Part shown: piece after piece, positions 8,773-18,100 of the stretch
Layout of the letters: each line of letters starts with the position of its first letter
Numbering within the stretch: the stretch's first letter is position 1
Assembly (NCBI RefSeq): GCF_024055575.1
Contig: NZ_JAMXOE010000001.1
Coordinates: 868,001-932,000, forward strand
Direction: 5' to 3'
Origin: Mucilaginibacter flavidus
Lineage (GTDB): Bacteria; Bacteroidota; Bacteroidia; Sphingobacteriales; Sphingobacteriaceae
DNA length: 64,000 bases
Notes under the pieces: generated by a model
The model's input: the letters and a program-made list of their open reading frames with translations, nothing else
The model's database searches: none
What the model was told of the DNA's origin: nothing
Program-made: the position numbers and the translations under genes

Positions 8773-9740
8773 GCGACGATAACAAACATATAACTGATGA
8801 TTTGCTGGTGAAATACCTGCTGGGCGAAACAGATGCTACTGAAAGCAGCGATGCGGAGCTATGGATAAACACCAGCGATGCAAACAAAAAGTACTATGCC
8901 GATTTCAAACTGATTTGGCAGGAAAGCGAGCGCATAGCCGCAACCAACAACCCGGACGAAGATGGTGCATGGCTGCGGTTGCAAAACCGTATTGCCAAAA
9001 TGTCTGCGGAGCAACAGCCGCAAATAAAACGGGCTTCAAAATTTGGCTGGTTAAAAGTTGCCGCGTCAATATTATTGGTTAGTGCTATCGGTTATTTTGC
9101 CTACAACCAGTTTTTTAACACAAGCCTGATCAGCAAGGGCAGTGGCCTCGCTACTTTAACCCAAGACCTGCCCGATGGGTCGCTGGTTACGTTGAATAGT
9201 AATTCTCAAATTATTTATCCGATGCACTTCCGTGGGGAGCAAAGACTGGTGCAATTAACAGGCGAGGGATTCTTTAAAATCACCCCAGATAAAACAAAAC
9301 CCTTCATAATAAAAATAAATGCTGCAACGGTTAGCGTGGTCGGCACGTCATTTAACGTAAAGAACGTTAAAGGCAAAACAGAAGTGATAGTTGAAACCGG
9401 CATAGTAAAAGTAAATGAAGGCGGCAAACAGGTGTTGCTGCACCCCGGCCAAATGGTTATAACCGGCGGGGCCAACCTGGTGGTACAGGAAACCCGTGGC
9501 AGCCTGTATAATTACTACATTACCAAAGCGCTTATTTGCGACCGCACGCCGTTACGGGAGTTGGTCGACAAGCTCAACCAAGTTTACGGCAGCGACATTA
9601 AAATTGCCAACAATCAACTGAGCGATTTGCCTATAACCACCACATTTAAGGGCCAAACCCTGCCACAAGTGCTAAATATTGTTAGCCAAACCTTCAAGAT
9701 TAAAGTTGAAAATAAAGGCGGGCAAATTCTTTTAAAATAA
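8769..9740 (+). CDS. FecR-family anti-sigma factor
   Basis: 323 residues with an N-terminal cytoplasmic anti-sigma part, one membrane segment near residues 94-113 (WLKVAASILLVSAIGYFA), and a periplasmic FecR domain (LPDGSLVTLNSNSQIIYP, then LTGEGFFKITPDKTKPFII and VVGTSFNVK) followed by the DUF4974-type C-terminal domain (PLRELVDKLNQVYG to the end). It should hold the ECF sigma factor inactive until a signal from an outer-membrane partner arrives. The partner here is likely the STN-domain protein encoded 3 bp downstream rather than a SusC homologue. Confidence 0.93.
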   Translation: MSDDNKHITDDLLVKYLLGETDATESSDAELWINTSDANKKYYADFKLIWQESERIAATNNPDEDGAWLRLQNRIAKMSAEQQPQIKRASKFGWLKVAASILLVSAIGYFAYNQFFNTSLISKGSGLATLTQDLPDGSLVTLNSNSQIIYPMHFRGEQRLVQLTGEGFFKITPDKTKPFIIKINAATVSVVGTSFNVKNVKGKTEVIVETGIVKVNEGGKQVLLHPGQMVITGGANLVVQETRGSLYNYYITKALICDRTPLRELVDKLNQVYGSDIKIANNQLSDLPITTTFKGQTLPQVLNIVSQTFKIKVENKGGQILLK

Positions 9741-9743
9741 CCG

Positions 9744-11492
9744 ATGCAACTGAAATATTCAGCCATTAAAGGATTGCTTTTATTGGTGCTTGGCGCTGCG
9801 TTTGCGCCTTGCGTGGCCCAGCCTGTGCTAAACCGTAACATCACCATGAATGTGAACGACCAGCCGCTGGGCAGTGTTTTGCATATAATGGAAGATAAGG
9901 GCAAATTCAATTTCTCGTACAACAGTAATCTCATCCGGCAGGATAGCCTGGTTAACATCCACGTAGCCAACCAAACCGTTAAAGACGCGCTTGATAAATT
10001 GCTGAATAACCAGTTTGAATACCGCGAAGCCGAAAACTTTGTGATATTACGATATGCGCCCTACCAGCTGGCCATGACGACTGACAAGTTTTTAAACGAC
10101 GACCAAAGCTGCGTGATAACGGGGTATGTGGCTAACGAACGGAACGGCCAGAAGCTTCAAAATGCAAGTGTGTACTGCCGCCGTCCTATAGCGTCTGCAC
10201 TTACCGATGCTGATGGACATTTTGAAATAAAAATCAAAAACGAAAACCAGCCGGTTATATTAACGGTTAGCAAGGAGAACTATAAGGATACATCGGTAAC
10301 TTTTTTATCGGACGTTAAGGTTACTGAAAATAAAAGCGGCACTAGTAGCGCTAATGGCGGCAATGGCGGTTATCGTTACCTGCCAGGCGATTTGTCGGGC
10401 GTTGAAAAATCGGGGGTTGGTAAATTGTTTATTTCGGCGAAGCAGCAAATACAGTCATTAAACCTGGGCGGGTTGATCACCCAATCGCCTTTTCAGGTAT
10501 CACTGGCGCCGGGTTTGGGCACGCACGGGGCGTTCAGCGGCCAGGTGGTTAATGCCGTTTCGTTAAATATCGCTGGTGGCTATAACGCGGGCGTTAACGG
10601 CGTAGAGCTGGGTTTATTTAACCTTGATAAAAGCGATGTAAAATCCTTCCAGTTGGGGATACTATTTAACGTAGTTGGCGGCTCGGTAGAAGGAATACAA
10701 ATTGGGGGCGCTTTTAACCAGGTTTTAAAAGATGTTAACGGGGTTCAAGCCGCCCTTGGCTTTAACAACGTGGAAGGAAATGTTAGTGGCGTGCAATGGG
10801 CTGCAGGCTTTAACATTGGCAAAAAGCTAAATGGCGTGCAATTAGCTGTACTTAACATAGCATCAAGCGATGTAAACGGCTTACAAATTGCACCAGTGAA
10901 TATTGCCTCAGGAAAGTTTACAGGCATCCAGCTCGGCGGCTTGTTTAATTATGCAAAGGACCTTAAGGGGATACAGATTGGGCTGATAAACGCTTCGGAT
11001 AATTCGTCGGGCGTGAGTATCGGCCTGTTAAATTTTGTACAAAACGGGTACCATGTGGGTGGCGTTTACAGCAACGAGACCACTGATGCCAACCTGGTTT
11101 ACAAAACTGGCACGCATTCGTTTTATAATATCATACTTGCGGGCGCAAAATTGGATAAAAACAAAAAGCAGTACACCTATGGGGTAGGCTACGGTAACGA
11201 GCTGCCTGTCTTTAACTTCCTGGCATTTAATACAGAGGCGACTGCCAGCTATGTTTACCAGGGTAACGGCAGGTACCTGAATGTGCTTTACCGCCTTGAT
11301 GAAACCTTAAATATTAAGCTCGGCCACTCGTTTGGGGTACAGGCCGGCCCATCATTAAACTTTTTTTATAACCAGCAAAAGAACCCGGTCGCCGGGTACA
11401 ACTTTGTACCTAACGAACCCAATCATCACCAAACAAATAACCCCAAATACACCCGTTGGCTTGGCTGGACAGTAGGGATAAATTTTTTCTAA
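9744..11492 (+). CDS. STN-domain protein with LA_2272-type surface repeats
   Basis: A 582-residue exported protein (signal peptide ending GAAFAPCVAQ). Residues about 30-105 form a secretin/TonB N-terminal (STN) domain, the module through which outer-membrane proteins contact FecR. Residues about 125-190 are a carboxypeptidase-regulatory-like beta-sandwich (GYVANERNGQKLQNASVYCR). From about 285 to 440 there are around eight imperfect repeats of 20-22 residues with the pattern GxQxGxxFN, like the LA_2272 surface repeat. The C-terminus ends in aromatic beta strands (GWTVGINFF), consistent with outer-membrane anchoring. There is no TonB plug or barrel of normal size. Transcribed with the sigma/anti-sigma pair. 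Confidence 0.8.
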   Translation: MQLKYSAIKGLLLLVLGAAFAPCVAQPVLNRNITMNVNDQPLGSVLHIMEDKGKFNFSYNSNLIRQDSLVNIHVANQTVKDALDKLLNNQFEYREAENFVILRYAPYQLAMTTDKFLNDDQSCVITGYVANERNGQKLQNASVYCRRPIASALTDADGHFEIKIKNENQPVILTVSKENYKDTSVTFLSDVKVTENKSGTSSANGGNGGYRYLPGDLSGVEKSGVGKLFISAKQQIQSLNLGGLITQSPFQVSLAPGLGTHGAFSGQVVNAVSLNIAGGYNAGVNGVELGLFNLDKSDVKSFQLGILFNVVGGSVEGIQIGGAFNQVLKDVNGVQAALGFNNVEGNVSGVQWAAGFNIGKKLNGVQLAVLNIASSDVNGLQIAPVNIASGKFTGIQLGGLFNYAKDLKGIQIGLINASDNSSGVSIGLLNFVQNGYHVGGVYSNETTDANLVYKTGTHSFYNIILAGAKLDKNKKQYTYGVGYGNELPVFNFLAFNTEATASYVYQGNGRYLNVLYRLDETLNIKLGHSFGVQAGPSLNFFYNQQKNPVAGYNFVPNEPNHHQTNNPKYTRWLGWTVGINFF

Positions 11493-11494
11493 AT

Positions 11495-12076
11495 TTACTT
11501 CAACGCAGCAAGGGTAATTTCAGCCATATCTTCCAGGGCCTTTCTTTCAGCTCCGGTACGTGCGGCTACTTTTATAGCTGTAATATTCCCGAAGATAAAA
11601 CGTGCAAAAGCGCGCGCATCTGTCTTTGACGAAAACTGCCCATCTTTTTGGCCCTTCTCAATTATTTTGGTGAAGGCATCTTCAACGCTTTTGTTGTTTT
11701 TGTTTACGATGTCCCCAATCTCTTCGTCTATGCTGGCAAGCTCAACAGCGGTATTTACCATAAAGCAGCCTTTTAACAGGCGGTCGTTTACACTTTCCTC
11801 AATCAGGCCAGCAAATATTTGCTTCAGTGCTTTTTTTGCATTTTCCGCCCTGCCCAACATCGCTATCATGGCATTGGTTTGCTTCAGCTGGTAATGGTTT
11901 AATGATTTTTTAAACAGCGTTCGTTTATCCGTATAAGCATTATAAAGGCTCGACCGGTTTATCCCCAATCCATCAACCAAATCCTGCGCCGAGGTGGCGT
12001 TGTAGCCTTTCTGCCAAAACAGGTTTACTGCTTTTTCCAGCAGCTCATCCTCATCAAATTCTTTTTTGCGTGGCAT
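11495..12076 (-). CDS. TetR/AcrR family transcriptional regulator
   Basis: 193 residues. The N-terminal HTH spans about residues 8-55 (DELLEKAVNLFWQKGYNAT, then LVDGLGINRSSLYNAY), a typical TetR DNA-binding domain. The rest is an all-helical ligand domain of the AcrR/YxaF-like kind (LLKGCFMVNTAVEL). It lies downstream of an SDR gene on the same strand. Perfect palindromes with a shared TTGAAAC-N4-GTTTCAA core lie about 195 bp upstream of this gene (12271-12300) and upstream of the SDR (13155-13182), so it probably represses both genes. The ligand is unknown, possibly a substrate of the SDR. Confidence 0.9.
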   Translation of the reverse strand: MPRKKEFDEDELLEKAVNLFWQKGYNATSAQDLVDGLGINRSSLYNAYTDKRTLFKKSLNHYQLKQTNAMIAMLGRAENAKKALKQIFAGLIEESVNDRLLKGCFMVNTAVELASIDEEIGDIVNKNNKSVEDAFTKIIEKGQKDGQFSSKTDARAFARFIFGNITAIKVAARTGAERKALEDMAEITLAALK

Positions 12077-12103
12077 AAAATTTTCAATTACAAATAACTA
12101 AAC

Positions 12104-12238
12104 TTCATTGCCCCGACTTTTAAGTCGGGGATAAAAACAAATACAACAGCGGCTTTAGCCGAAATCCGCGCGGCAATTGGGCTAAAGCCAACATTCCTTA
12201 ATTATAATAACCCCCGCGCTAAAGCGCAGGGCAATGAA
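12104..12238. repeat. Composite palindromic intergenic repeat (REP-like)
   Basis: A 135-bp element bounded by inverted TTCATTGCC/GGCAATGAA ends. Inside are short palindromes: CCCGACTTTTAAGTCGGG, CGGCTTTAGCCG and GCGCTAAAGCGC, plus GGCTAAAGCC-type words shared with the element at 2214-2421. It lies just upstream of the TetR gene, between that gene and its putative operator. Confidence 0.7.
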
Positions 12239-12270
12239 TATTTGTCAGAATCTATTGCAGTTACAAAAAT

Positions 12271-12300
12271 ACCTAATTGAAACGAATGTTTCAATTAGGT
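12271..12300. promoter_or_regulatory. Palindromic operator candidate upstream of tetR-type gene
   Basis: Perfect 13-bp inverted arms (ACCTAATTGAAAC and its complement) around GAAT. The inner TTGAAAC-N4-GTTTCAA core is identical to the palindrome at 13155-13182 in front of the SDR. A terminator for the SDR is an alternative reading, because the hairpin lies 15 bp past the SDR stop, but the AT-rich stem and shared core favour an operator. Confidence 0.7.
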
Positions 12301-12314
12301 ATAAATTTTTTTTC

Positions 12315-13070
12315 TTAGTAAACAATGGCGTTTACTGTAAAGCCGCCATCAACGGTAATTTCGCTACCTGTAATAAACGAAGCATCGTCCGAAGCCAGGA
12401 ACCTCACCACATTGGCAATTTCTTCTGGCTGGCCAAAACGTTTAAGCAATATGCGTTCGCTCAATATAGTGCCAAAGCCGTTAACTTCTTCTTCTGTTAA
12501 ACCAACTTTTCCATATAAAGGTGTGGCAACCGGACCGGGAGACACAGCGTTTACACGTATTTTGCGGGCGGCAAGTTCAACGGCCAATACCCTGTTTAAC
12601 GATATCAGGGCTGCTTTGCTGGCTGCGTAAACGCCGCTGTTTGGCATGCCTAAAACTGCATTTACCGATGTGTTAAAGATAATCGAAGCGCCATCGTTTA
12701 ATATCGGGATGAATTTTTGAACAGTAAAATAAACGCCTTTTACATTCGAATCCATAATGGTGTCGTAATGTGCTTCGGTAGCCGATTCAACAGGGCTAAA
12801 GCTGGCAACGCCGGCGTTTAAAAACAGCACATCTACTTTGCCAAATTTGCTTTTTACTTCAGCAACCAAGTTATCAATTTGTTCGATGTTACTTTGGTCG
12901 GCCACTATGCCGGTTACGCCCAGTTCGCTGGCAGCCTTTTCAGTAGTTTCTTTATTGCGGCCTGTGATGATCACTTTTGCGCCTTGTGCAGCCAGTTCTT
13001 TTGCCGATGCATAACCTATGCCGCTGTTACCACCTGTAACTACGGCCACTTTGTTTGTTAAGTTTATCAT
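12315..13070 (-). CDS. SDR family NAD(P)-dependent oxidoreductase
   Basis: 251 residues with a full classical SDR set: TGGNSGIG at residues 12-19, NAGVA near 86, the Ser of FNTSVNAV near 138 and YAASK near 151-155, then the PGPVATPL substrate-loop start and a GSEITVDGG C-terminal motif. It reduces or oxidises an unidentified small carbonyl or alcohol using NAD(P). The TetR regulator is encoded downstream on the same strand, and palindromic operators flank the gene, so expression is likely induced by a ligand of that regulator. Confidence 0.9.
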   Translation of the reverse strand: MINLTNKVAVVTGGNSGIGYASAKELAAQGAKVIITGRNKETTEKAASELGVTGIVADQSNIEQIDNLVAEVKSKFGKVDVLFLNAGVASFSPVESATEAHYDTIMDSNVKGVYFTVQKFIPILNDGASIIFNTSVNAVLGMPNSGVYAASKAALISLNRVLAVELAARKIRVNAVSPGPVATPLYGKVGLTEEEVNGFGTILSERILLKRFGQPEEIANVVRFLASDDASFITGSEITVDGGFTVNAIVY

Positions 13071-13093
13071 TTTCTTTGTTGTTTGATTTTTGT

Positions 13094-13117
13094 TTTAGAA
13101 CAATCGCTTCAATATAA
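13094..13117. promoter_or_regulatory. Degenerate third copy of the TTGAAAC palindrome
   Basis: The stretch AGAAC-AATC-GCTTCAATATAA (13097-13117) matches the reverse orientation of the 13155-13182 operator with about three mismatches. It lies 25-45 bp upstream of the SDR start and about 40 bp from the strong site, so a second, weaker operator for the same repressor is plausible. Confidence 0.4.
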
Positions 13118-13154
13118 TCAACTATATCGTTTTTAATTGACAGTACAAATGTAA

Positions 13155-13182
13155 TTATATTGAAACGATTGTTTCAATATAA
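13155..13182. promoter_or_regulatory. Palindromic operator candidate upstream of SDR
   Basis: Perfect 12-bp arms (TTATATTGAAAC and complement) around GATT, 85-112 bp upstream of the SDR start. The core is the same as in the palindrome upstream of the TetR gene at 12271-12300; the outer flanks differ, which points to a protein-recognised core rather than a copied repeat. Confidence 0.72.
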
Positions 13183-13236
13183 AATTTCTATTTTACTATT
13201 GGATGACAGGATAGGGATTTACAAAGGTAGGGTCTA

Positions 13237-13359
13237 GGAGACGCGATGCTTCGCATCTCCGGTAGAAAGGTATTGAACGTTGTATTTTGCCCGCAAAAAA
13301 TTACTGTGAGTTTTCTTTGTCCGTCGCAGACCTGTCAGCGGGAGACGCAAAGCATCTCT
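13237..13359. repeat. GAGACGC-type hairpin repeat pair
   Basis: A near-palindrome at 13237-13260 (GGAGACGCGATGCTTCGC then ATCTCC) and a related inverted copy at 13341-13359 (GGAGACGCAAAGCATCTCT) enclose about 80 bp of non-coding DNA. Hairpins of this GAGACGC/GCATCTC kind look like dispersed intergenic repeats. Located between the SDR promoter and the RhaM gene end. Confidence 0.55.
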
Positions 13360-13376
13360 CTACAGGTTTTCATTCA

Positions 13377-13691
13377 TTATTCAAGGTAAAAAACCTGTTC
13401 AAGCGGGACTGACACCGGCGAATTATCCGAATTTACATCCATAATATCAGCCATGTAATCCCACCATTTTTTCATTACAGGATGGCTGCGCAAATCAATG
13501 CGTGGTTCTTTTTCCTCCAATTTTTGCACAGCAAACAGAATATTGGTTTCTTCATCCAAAAAGATGCTGTAATCACTTATACCGTATTCCTTTAACAATT
13601 GTTGTAAATCGGGCCAAACCTCGGCATGGCGCCGGCGGTATTCATCTTTTTGACCGGGATGCAACTTCATTTTAAAAGCGATGATTTCCAT
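13377..13691 (-). CDS. rhaM: L-rhamnose mutarotase
   Basis: 104 residues, the usual size for RhaM. It starts with the family pattern FKMKLHPGQKDEYRRRH, with His22 at the position reported as catalytic in the E. coli enzyme, and contains the WWDYMADIM aromatic helix near residues 75-83. The enzyme interconverts alpha and beta anomers of L-rhamnose in the cytoplasm. It is the last gene of a - strand operon after a GH106 rhamnosidase and a sugar isomerase, which agrees with its role: the hydrolase releases L-rhamnose and the mutarotase prepares the anomer for isomerisation. Confidence 0.93.
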   Translation of the reverse strand: MEIIAFKMKLHPGQKDEYRRRHAEVWPDLQQLLKEYGISDYSIFLDEETNILFAVQKLEEKEPRIDLRSHPVMKKWWDYMADIMDVNSDNSPVSVPLEQVFYLE

Positions 13692-13712
13692 TTTATTTGA
13701 GCTGAAGTTAAG

Positions 13713-15158
13713 TTAACAAACTTTTATAAACTGTATACCCAGCAATTTACCCAATTTTTCAATTTTCGAGGCTATGTGCCCTTTGCCAACTGCGCAATGG
13801 TGCGCGGGCCCATAGGAGTTCCAGGTCTCAACAAAAGCCCTCGCCCCTATCGGGAATTTATAACGACTGTTGGTATTGCCAATTTCCAGTATGGGCCCGG
13901 CTACAGACTCGGCCTCTGCAACCAGCAGTTGCAGCTTGCCGTCAACCGTCTCAACGACCGATAACAGGGTTACTGGTCCATGCTGTACCGACATCTCAAC
14001 TGACAAACCGCTACCTACCTTGCCATGGTAAACCTGCAATGGTTTTACTTTTATTTTGCCTTCGGCGATGGCGGGATGGCAGGGGCCATCATGCCCCATC
14101 AGCACCACATCTTCGTTAAAGTCCATCGCATAGTATTCAGTGAAAGAGCCGCCCGCACCGAAGCTATCCATAATCTTCATAGCTTGTGCATTCTTCACCT
14201 CGTATTCGCCGGCGACCGGGATATGGTTGGCTGTTAGCAGTGATGTCCCCAATATTACCGATGTCATGGTATCCAGATTTTGCGGGTTACCGGTCCCTTT
14301 ATGAAAATAGGCTAACGAGCCTAACTTGTGCTTTTCCACCAGTTTGTCCAACGCCACCGCAGTAATGGCCGCGCGCTTTAGTTCATCATCCGGGCAATCA
14401 GCCTGCAAATCAAAGACTTCGTGGAAGGCTTTTGTCTTTTCGATTGTTTCCTCGTCGGTTACTTCTCCCCTCAACCCAGAAAGTTCATCAACCTCCAAAA
14501 TCTCGATATGACCGCCAAAGGTTGCGCAATGCAGGGTAAGGTTTGAATAGATATCCAGCATGCCATTATAGTAACTACCCATCACCCCCAACCGGTTATA
14601 ATACATAGTGTGAGCTACCTTTGCGGCCTCAATCCATTCCTCCACTTCATTCCAAACAACCGGGTCGTTGTGCAGCATACCAGTGATTTGATAGAATGGG
14701 ATATTTGAGCGGTTAAAAACGCTTGCAATCTCGGGCACCGGGCAGGCTGAACAAAAGGCCAACCACTCGCCGGTCATTGCCGTGCGGTCGTTCATTTTAT
14801 TAAATGTGCCATAATCAATGGCGGCTTCCGGCGCCAGGTTGAGCACAATAACCGGCACCTTCGCCCTGCTTACCACCGGCAACACGGTCGACGACAATGC
14901 ATAGGTGGTTACATACAAAAATATCAAATCAACTTCTTCGCGCCGGAAACGGCTGCCCGATTCGAATGCTTTTTCCGGTGTATCTACAAGACCAAGGTTT
15001 ACAATTTCCGCACCATAACCCTGCAGGCGCTGGGCTACCACATCAACATAACCTTTAAGCCGCTGCTCCAATCCTTCAAATTGTTCCCAGTAAGCCTGTA
15101 GGCCTATCCCAAAAAGACCTACCTTCAACCTGGGTTTAAAATTCTCTTCCATTATCAA
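13713..15158 (-). CDS. L-fucose/L-arabinose isomerase-family protein
   Basis: 481 residues resembling the L-arabinose/L-fucose isomerase fold. The N-terminal half has the substrate-binding LFGIGLQAYWEQFEGL and TGMLHNDP stretches. The C-terminal half shows candidate metal ligands in the expected order: Glu in AGEYEVK (near residue 313), Glu/Asp in FTEYYAMDF (near 333), His in MGHDGPCH (near 348) and His in GPAHHC (near 455). It should interconvert an aldose and ketose. Given the GH106 upstream (7 bp) and RhaM downstream (21 bp), it probably takes L-rhamnose or a related 6-deoxy sugar, although it is not RhaA by sequence feel. Two adjacent starts (MIM) are possible. Confidence 0.82.
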   Translation of the reverse strand: MIMEENFKPRLKVGLFGIGLQAYWEQFEGLEQRLKGYVDVVAQRLQGYGAEIVNLGLVDTPEKAFESGSRFRREEVDLIFLYVTTYALSSTVLPVVSRAKVPVIVLNLAPEAAIDYGTFNKMNDRTAMTGEWLAFCSACPVPEIASVFNRSNIPFYQITGMLHNDPVVWNEVEEWIEAAKVAHTMYYNRLGVMGSYYNGMLDIYSNLTLHCATFGGHIEILEVDELSGLRGEVTDEETIEKTKAFHEVFDLQADCPDDELKRAAITAVALDKLVEKHKLGSLAYFHKGTGNPQNLDTMTSVILGTSLLTANHIPVAGEYEVKNAQAMKIMDSFGAGGSFTEYYAMDFNEDVVLMGHDGPCHPAIAEGKIKVKPLQVYHGKVGSGLSVEMSVQHGPVTLLSVVETVDGKLQLLVAEAESVAGPILEIGNTNSRYKFPIGARAFVETWNSYGPAHHCAVGKGHIASKIEKLGKLLGIQFIKVC

Positions 15159-15164
15159 TATTGG

Positions 15165-18100
15165 TTATTGTCCGCTGTGTTGAATAGTAACCGGCCCCAC
15201 CAGGCCGGACTTCAGCAACGGCGATTTTTCATCATAAAAATTATGGCTTGCAAAAGTCAACCTCTTACTGTTCCGCGGCTTGCCTTTTAAAAGCCATTCG
15301 GGCCATTGCTCGTCAACCACGCCATTGTCGGGGTATTTTGAATCGCCAATCAACCTGTTTGGCCAGCGGTTTATTATCTCAATTTCCAGCTTGTTTTGTC
15401 CTTTAATAAGTGCTTTACTCATATCCACGCGCCATGGCGCTGTCCATACCACGCCTAGATCTTTGCCGTTAAGTTTCACCCTGGCCATGTCATGCACCTC
15501 CCCAAGATTAAGATAAATTTTTCCATTTTTATCCGTGCCGAGGTTAGCCGGCAATTCAAATTCTTTTTTATAAACGGCAGTACCCGAGTAGAATTTTATC
15601 CCTTCCTCCGGCCTTGTTATCCAATCTGTCAATTTATCAAAGGTTATACTTGCCGGGCCTCCCCACTTAGGGTCGAATGCTACTTGCCACGGACCGTCTA
15701 ATGTGCTGACTGTTACGTCTGCCAAAAAATTCTTTCCCGGAACCAGTTTGACCCTGATGTTTTTATCAAAGATGATGAAATAACTCTGATAGGCATCAAA
15801 TTTCAATGGCACCGTTACCTGGCCTTCAGAAGTTTTAAACTCAGGAAGGAATTTGGTCTCGCCGGTAACCGGGTCCCACAACTGTGGCGTGCCCTTTGTT
15901 GTGCGGAACGTAACCGCTGATTCAGTAACCCCATCGCTGCGATTGGACACGAAATACATATCCCAGTTTGCTGTTGCACGGTGTGTGTACCTAACCTGCC
16001 CCTCTGTTTCAAAATCTGGTTTTATACGCATCGATTTTAAAATTGCGGCCGTCAAATCATATTGAGGGTACAGGTTGTCAATATTCTTTGAAAGTTCCCC
16101 GCCCCAAATAACCTTCCCTTTTCCGTAAATCCGTGTGGTTTGCTTTTCGGGCTGGTTTGTATCCCCCCACATCATTTTCGCGAGAAGGGTGACTTTTTGG
16201 TCGCACGCAGGATAGCCAGACAGCCCCGGCGATTTTATTGGCGGACCGCCAACTACTACAGCGCCGTCCTTAACCAGTTGACCTATCTTCGCCAGCAATG
16301 CCGGCGTCATGGTTTTTACATCAGGCAGTACTAAAATACGGTAGCCAGCTCCACCGGGGAAAACAATTTTCCCATCTTTAACGCTTGCTTTATACAGCTG
16401 ACCCGGCGAACAGCCATCAAAATTATAGCCTTTTCGGTCGGGAATAACAACATCACCCTCGATAGCCGAAAACGGCGGCCTGAACACATGCGGCGAACCT
16501 TCAGGCGTCAGGTATAAAACATCCGCAACAGTATTGCCCTGTTGCAACAGGTACGAGCAACGCGAAACATATTGGTGATAGGCACCGGCCATTGGCCACC
16601 AGGTTTGGTTACGGTCCCAGTGCACACCATATGGGCCCATCGTCATGCCGGGCCGTAACGAATCGGGCAATACCTGGTTTTGAAAGGTGTGGAATGTAAA
16701 CCGGTTAATGCCGTTTGCAAACGCCCAGTCGCCCTGGTTTTTCATTGAGCCTGGATATTGTTTCCAGCCTTCATCATCCTGCGCAGTAAAAGCCTCCGCC
16801 GGTATTAATGATTTGCCGTTTACGTGTCCGATTGAGGTTGACTCAAAGCAACTGAACGAGGAATTAAACCCCAGGCCTTTGCTCCAAAACTCCGCCATCG
16901 GCACATCGGCGATGTTGCCCAGCTCCAAATCGGCAGTAGGGTTCATATCATAAGGTTCGATAGAAAGGCTGAGATTATTTTTGTGTCCATATTTTTTTAC
17001 AGCCGTGGCATGATATTCCAGCACTAACTCCTGCGAGGTTTGGCGCAAGTCCCACAAAAAACGTTCGCTGATTTCGAGGCTCTGCACAATATTGCCGGCA
17101 TAAACCGGGTAGAATGGAAGTGGATCATAACCCCGGCGTTTGATAAATTCCTGCCTGAAATGTCCGGTCCAGTTTTGGGCCCCCATTTCCCAACTGTCCA
17201 TGTGCAGGCGCTTAAGGCCCCCTGCATTTTTAAGCTGTGGCTTACCAGTTTTGCGGATAAGCTTGCCTACGTAATTATCAAGTTGCGCGTAAAGCGCAAC
17301 GGTATCAAACTTATCAGATTCGAAGCCTACACCCGGGATGGGCGCGGGCCGGGTAACTGCACCGTTATTGCGGGTTCCAAACCTTACGATAGTCCAGTTA
17401 CCGGTCGGCGGTGTCCAGTCGAGTGTGCCATCTCGTTTTAGTTTACCAGCCAGGTTAATTATCTTATTTTTAGAGATGATAGCTTCCTGCGGCACTTTAT
17501 CGTACACCGCAACCGATGGTAGGAATTGCTTTACGCCTTTAGCCGAGGAGTATGGTGCGCGATAGAACAGTGCCTTTTCGTCAATACCATCTATTTTTTT
17601 ACTGATGGAAGGGGTGGGATAAGCCAGCACGGCAACGTCCTCATAAAAATCCTCCCACCTTTTTTTCAATTCAGGCGTAAAAGAGCCTTCGCCGAAATAG
17701 GGTTTCATTGGCGGGGGAACTGGCAGCTTTATTTTTTGATTGCTCCCGCCGGTAATATTTACTGCGCTTGAAACCAGGTGCTGCATAGATTGCTTTGCCG
17801 GCACCCATGGCCCGCCGCTGCCCGTCCATCCCGGACCGATACCTAAAGTAATTTCAATTCCTAAGCGTTCCGCTTCTCTTACGGCATGAACAAATAATTT
17901 CTGCCATTCATCGCTCAAAAAATCAACCTTGCCACGTGGGATGCCGACGTTCACTTCAAGGAAAATCAGGTTGCCGATTCCTGCCTTTTTCATGGCTTCC
18001 AAATCTTTCGTCATTGATTCGGCTGTCATGTTGCCATCCATAAAATACCAGTATACACCTGGTTTGGCGCTGGCGGGTGGATTAAGGAAGCCTTTTTTTA

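Noticed and set aside
12271..12300. Palindrome as an intrinsic terminator of the SDR gene
   Set aside because: Stem is AT-rich and its core matches the SDR upstream palindrome exactly; operator is the simpler reading, though a dual role remains possible.
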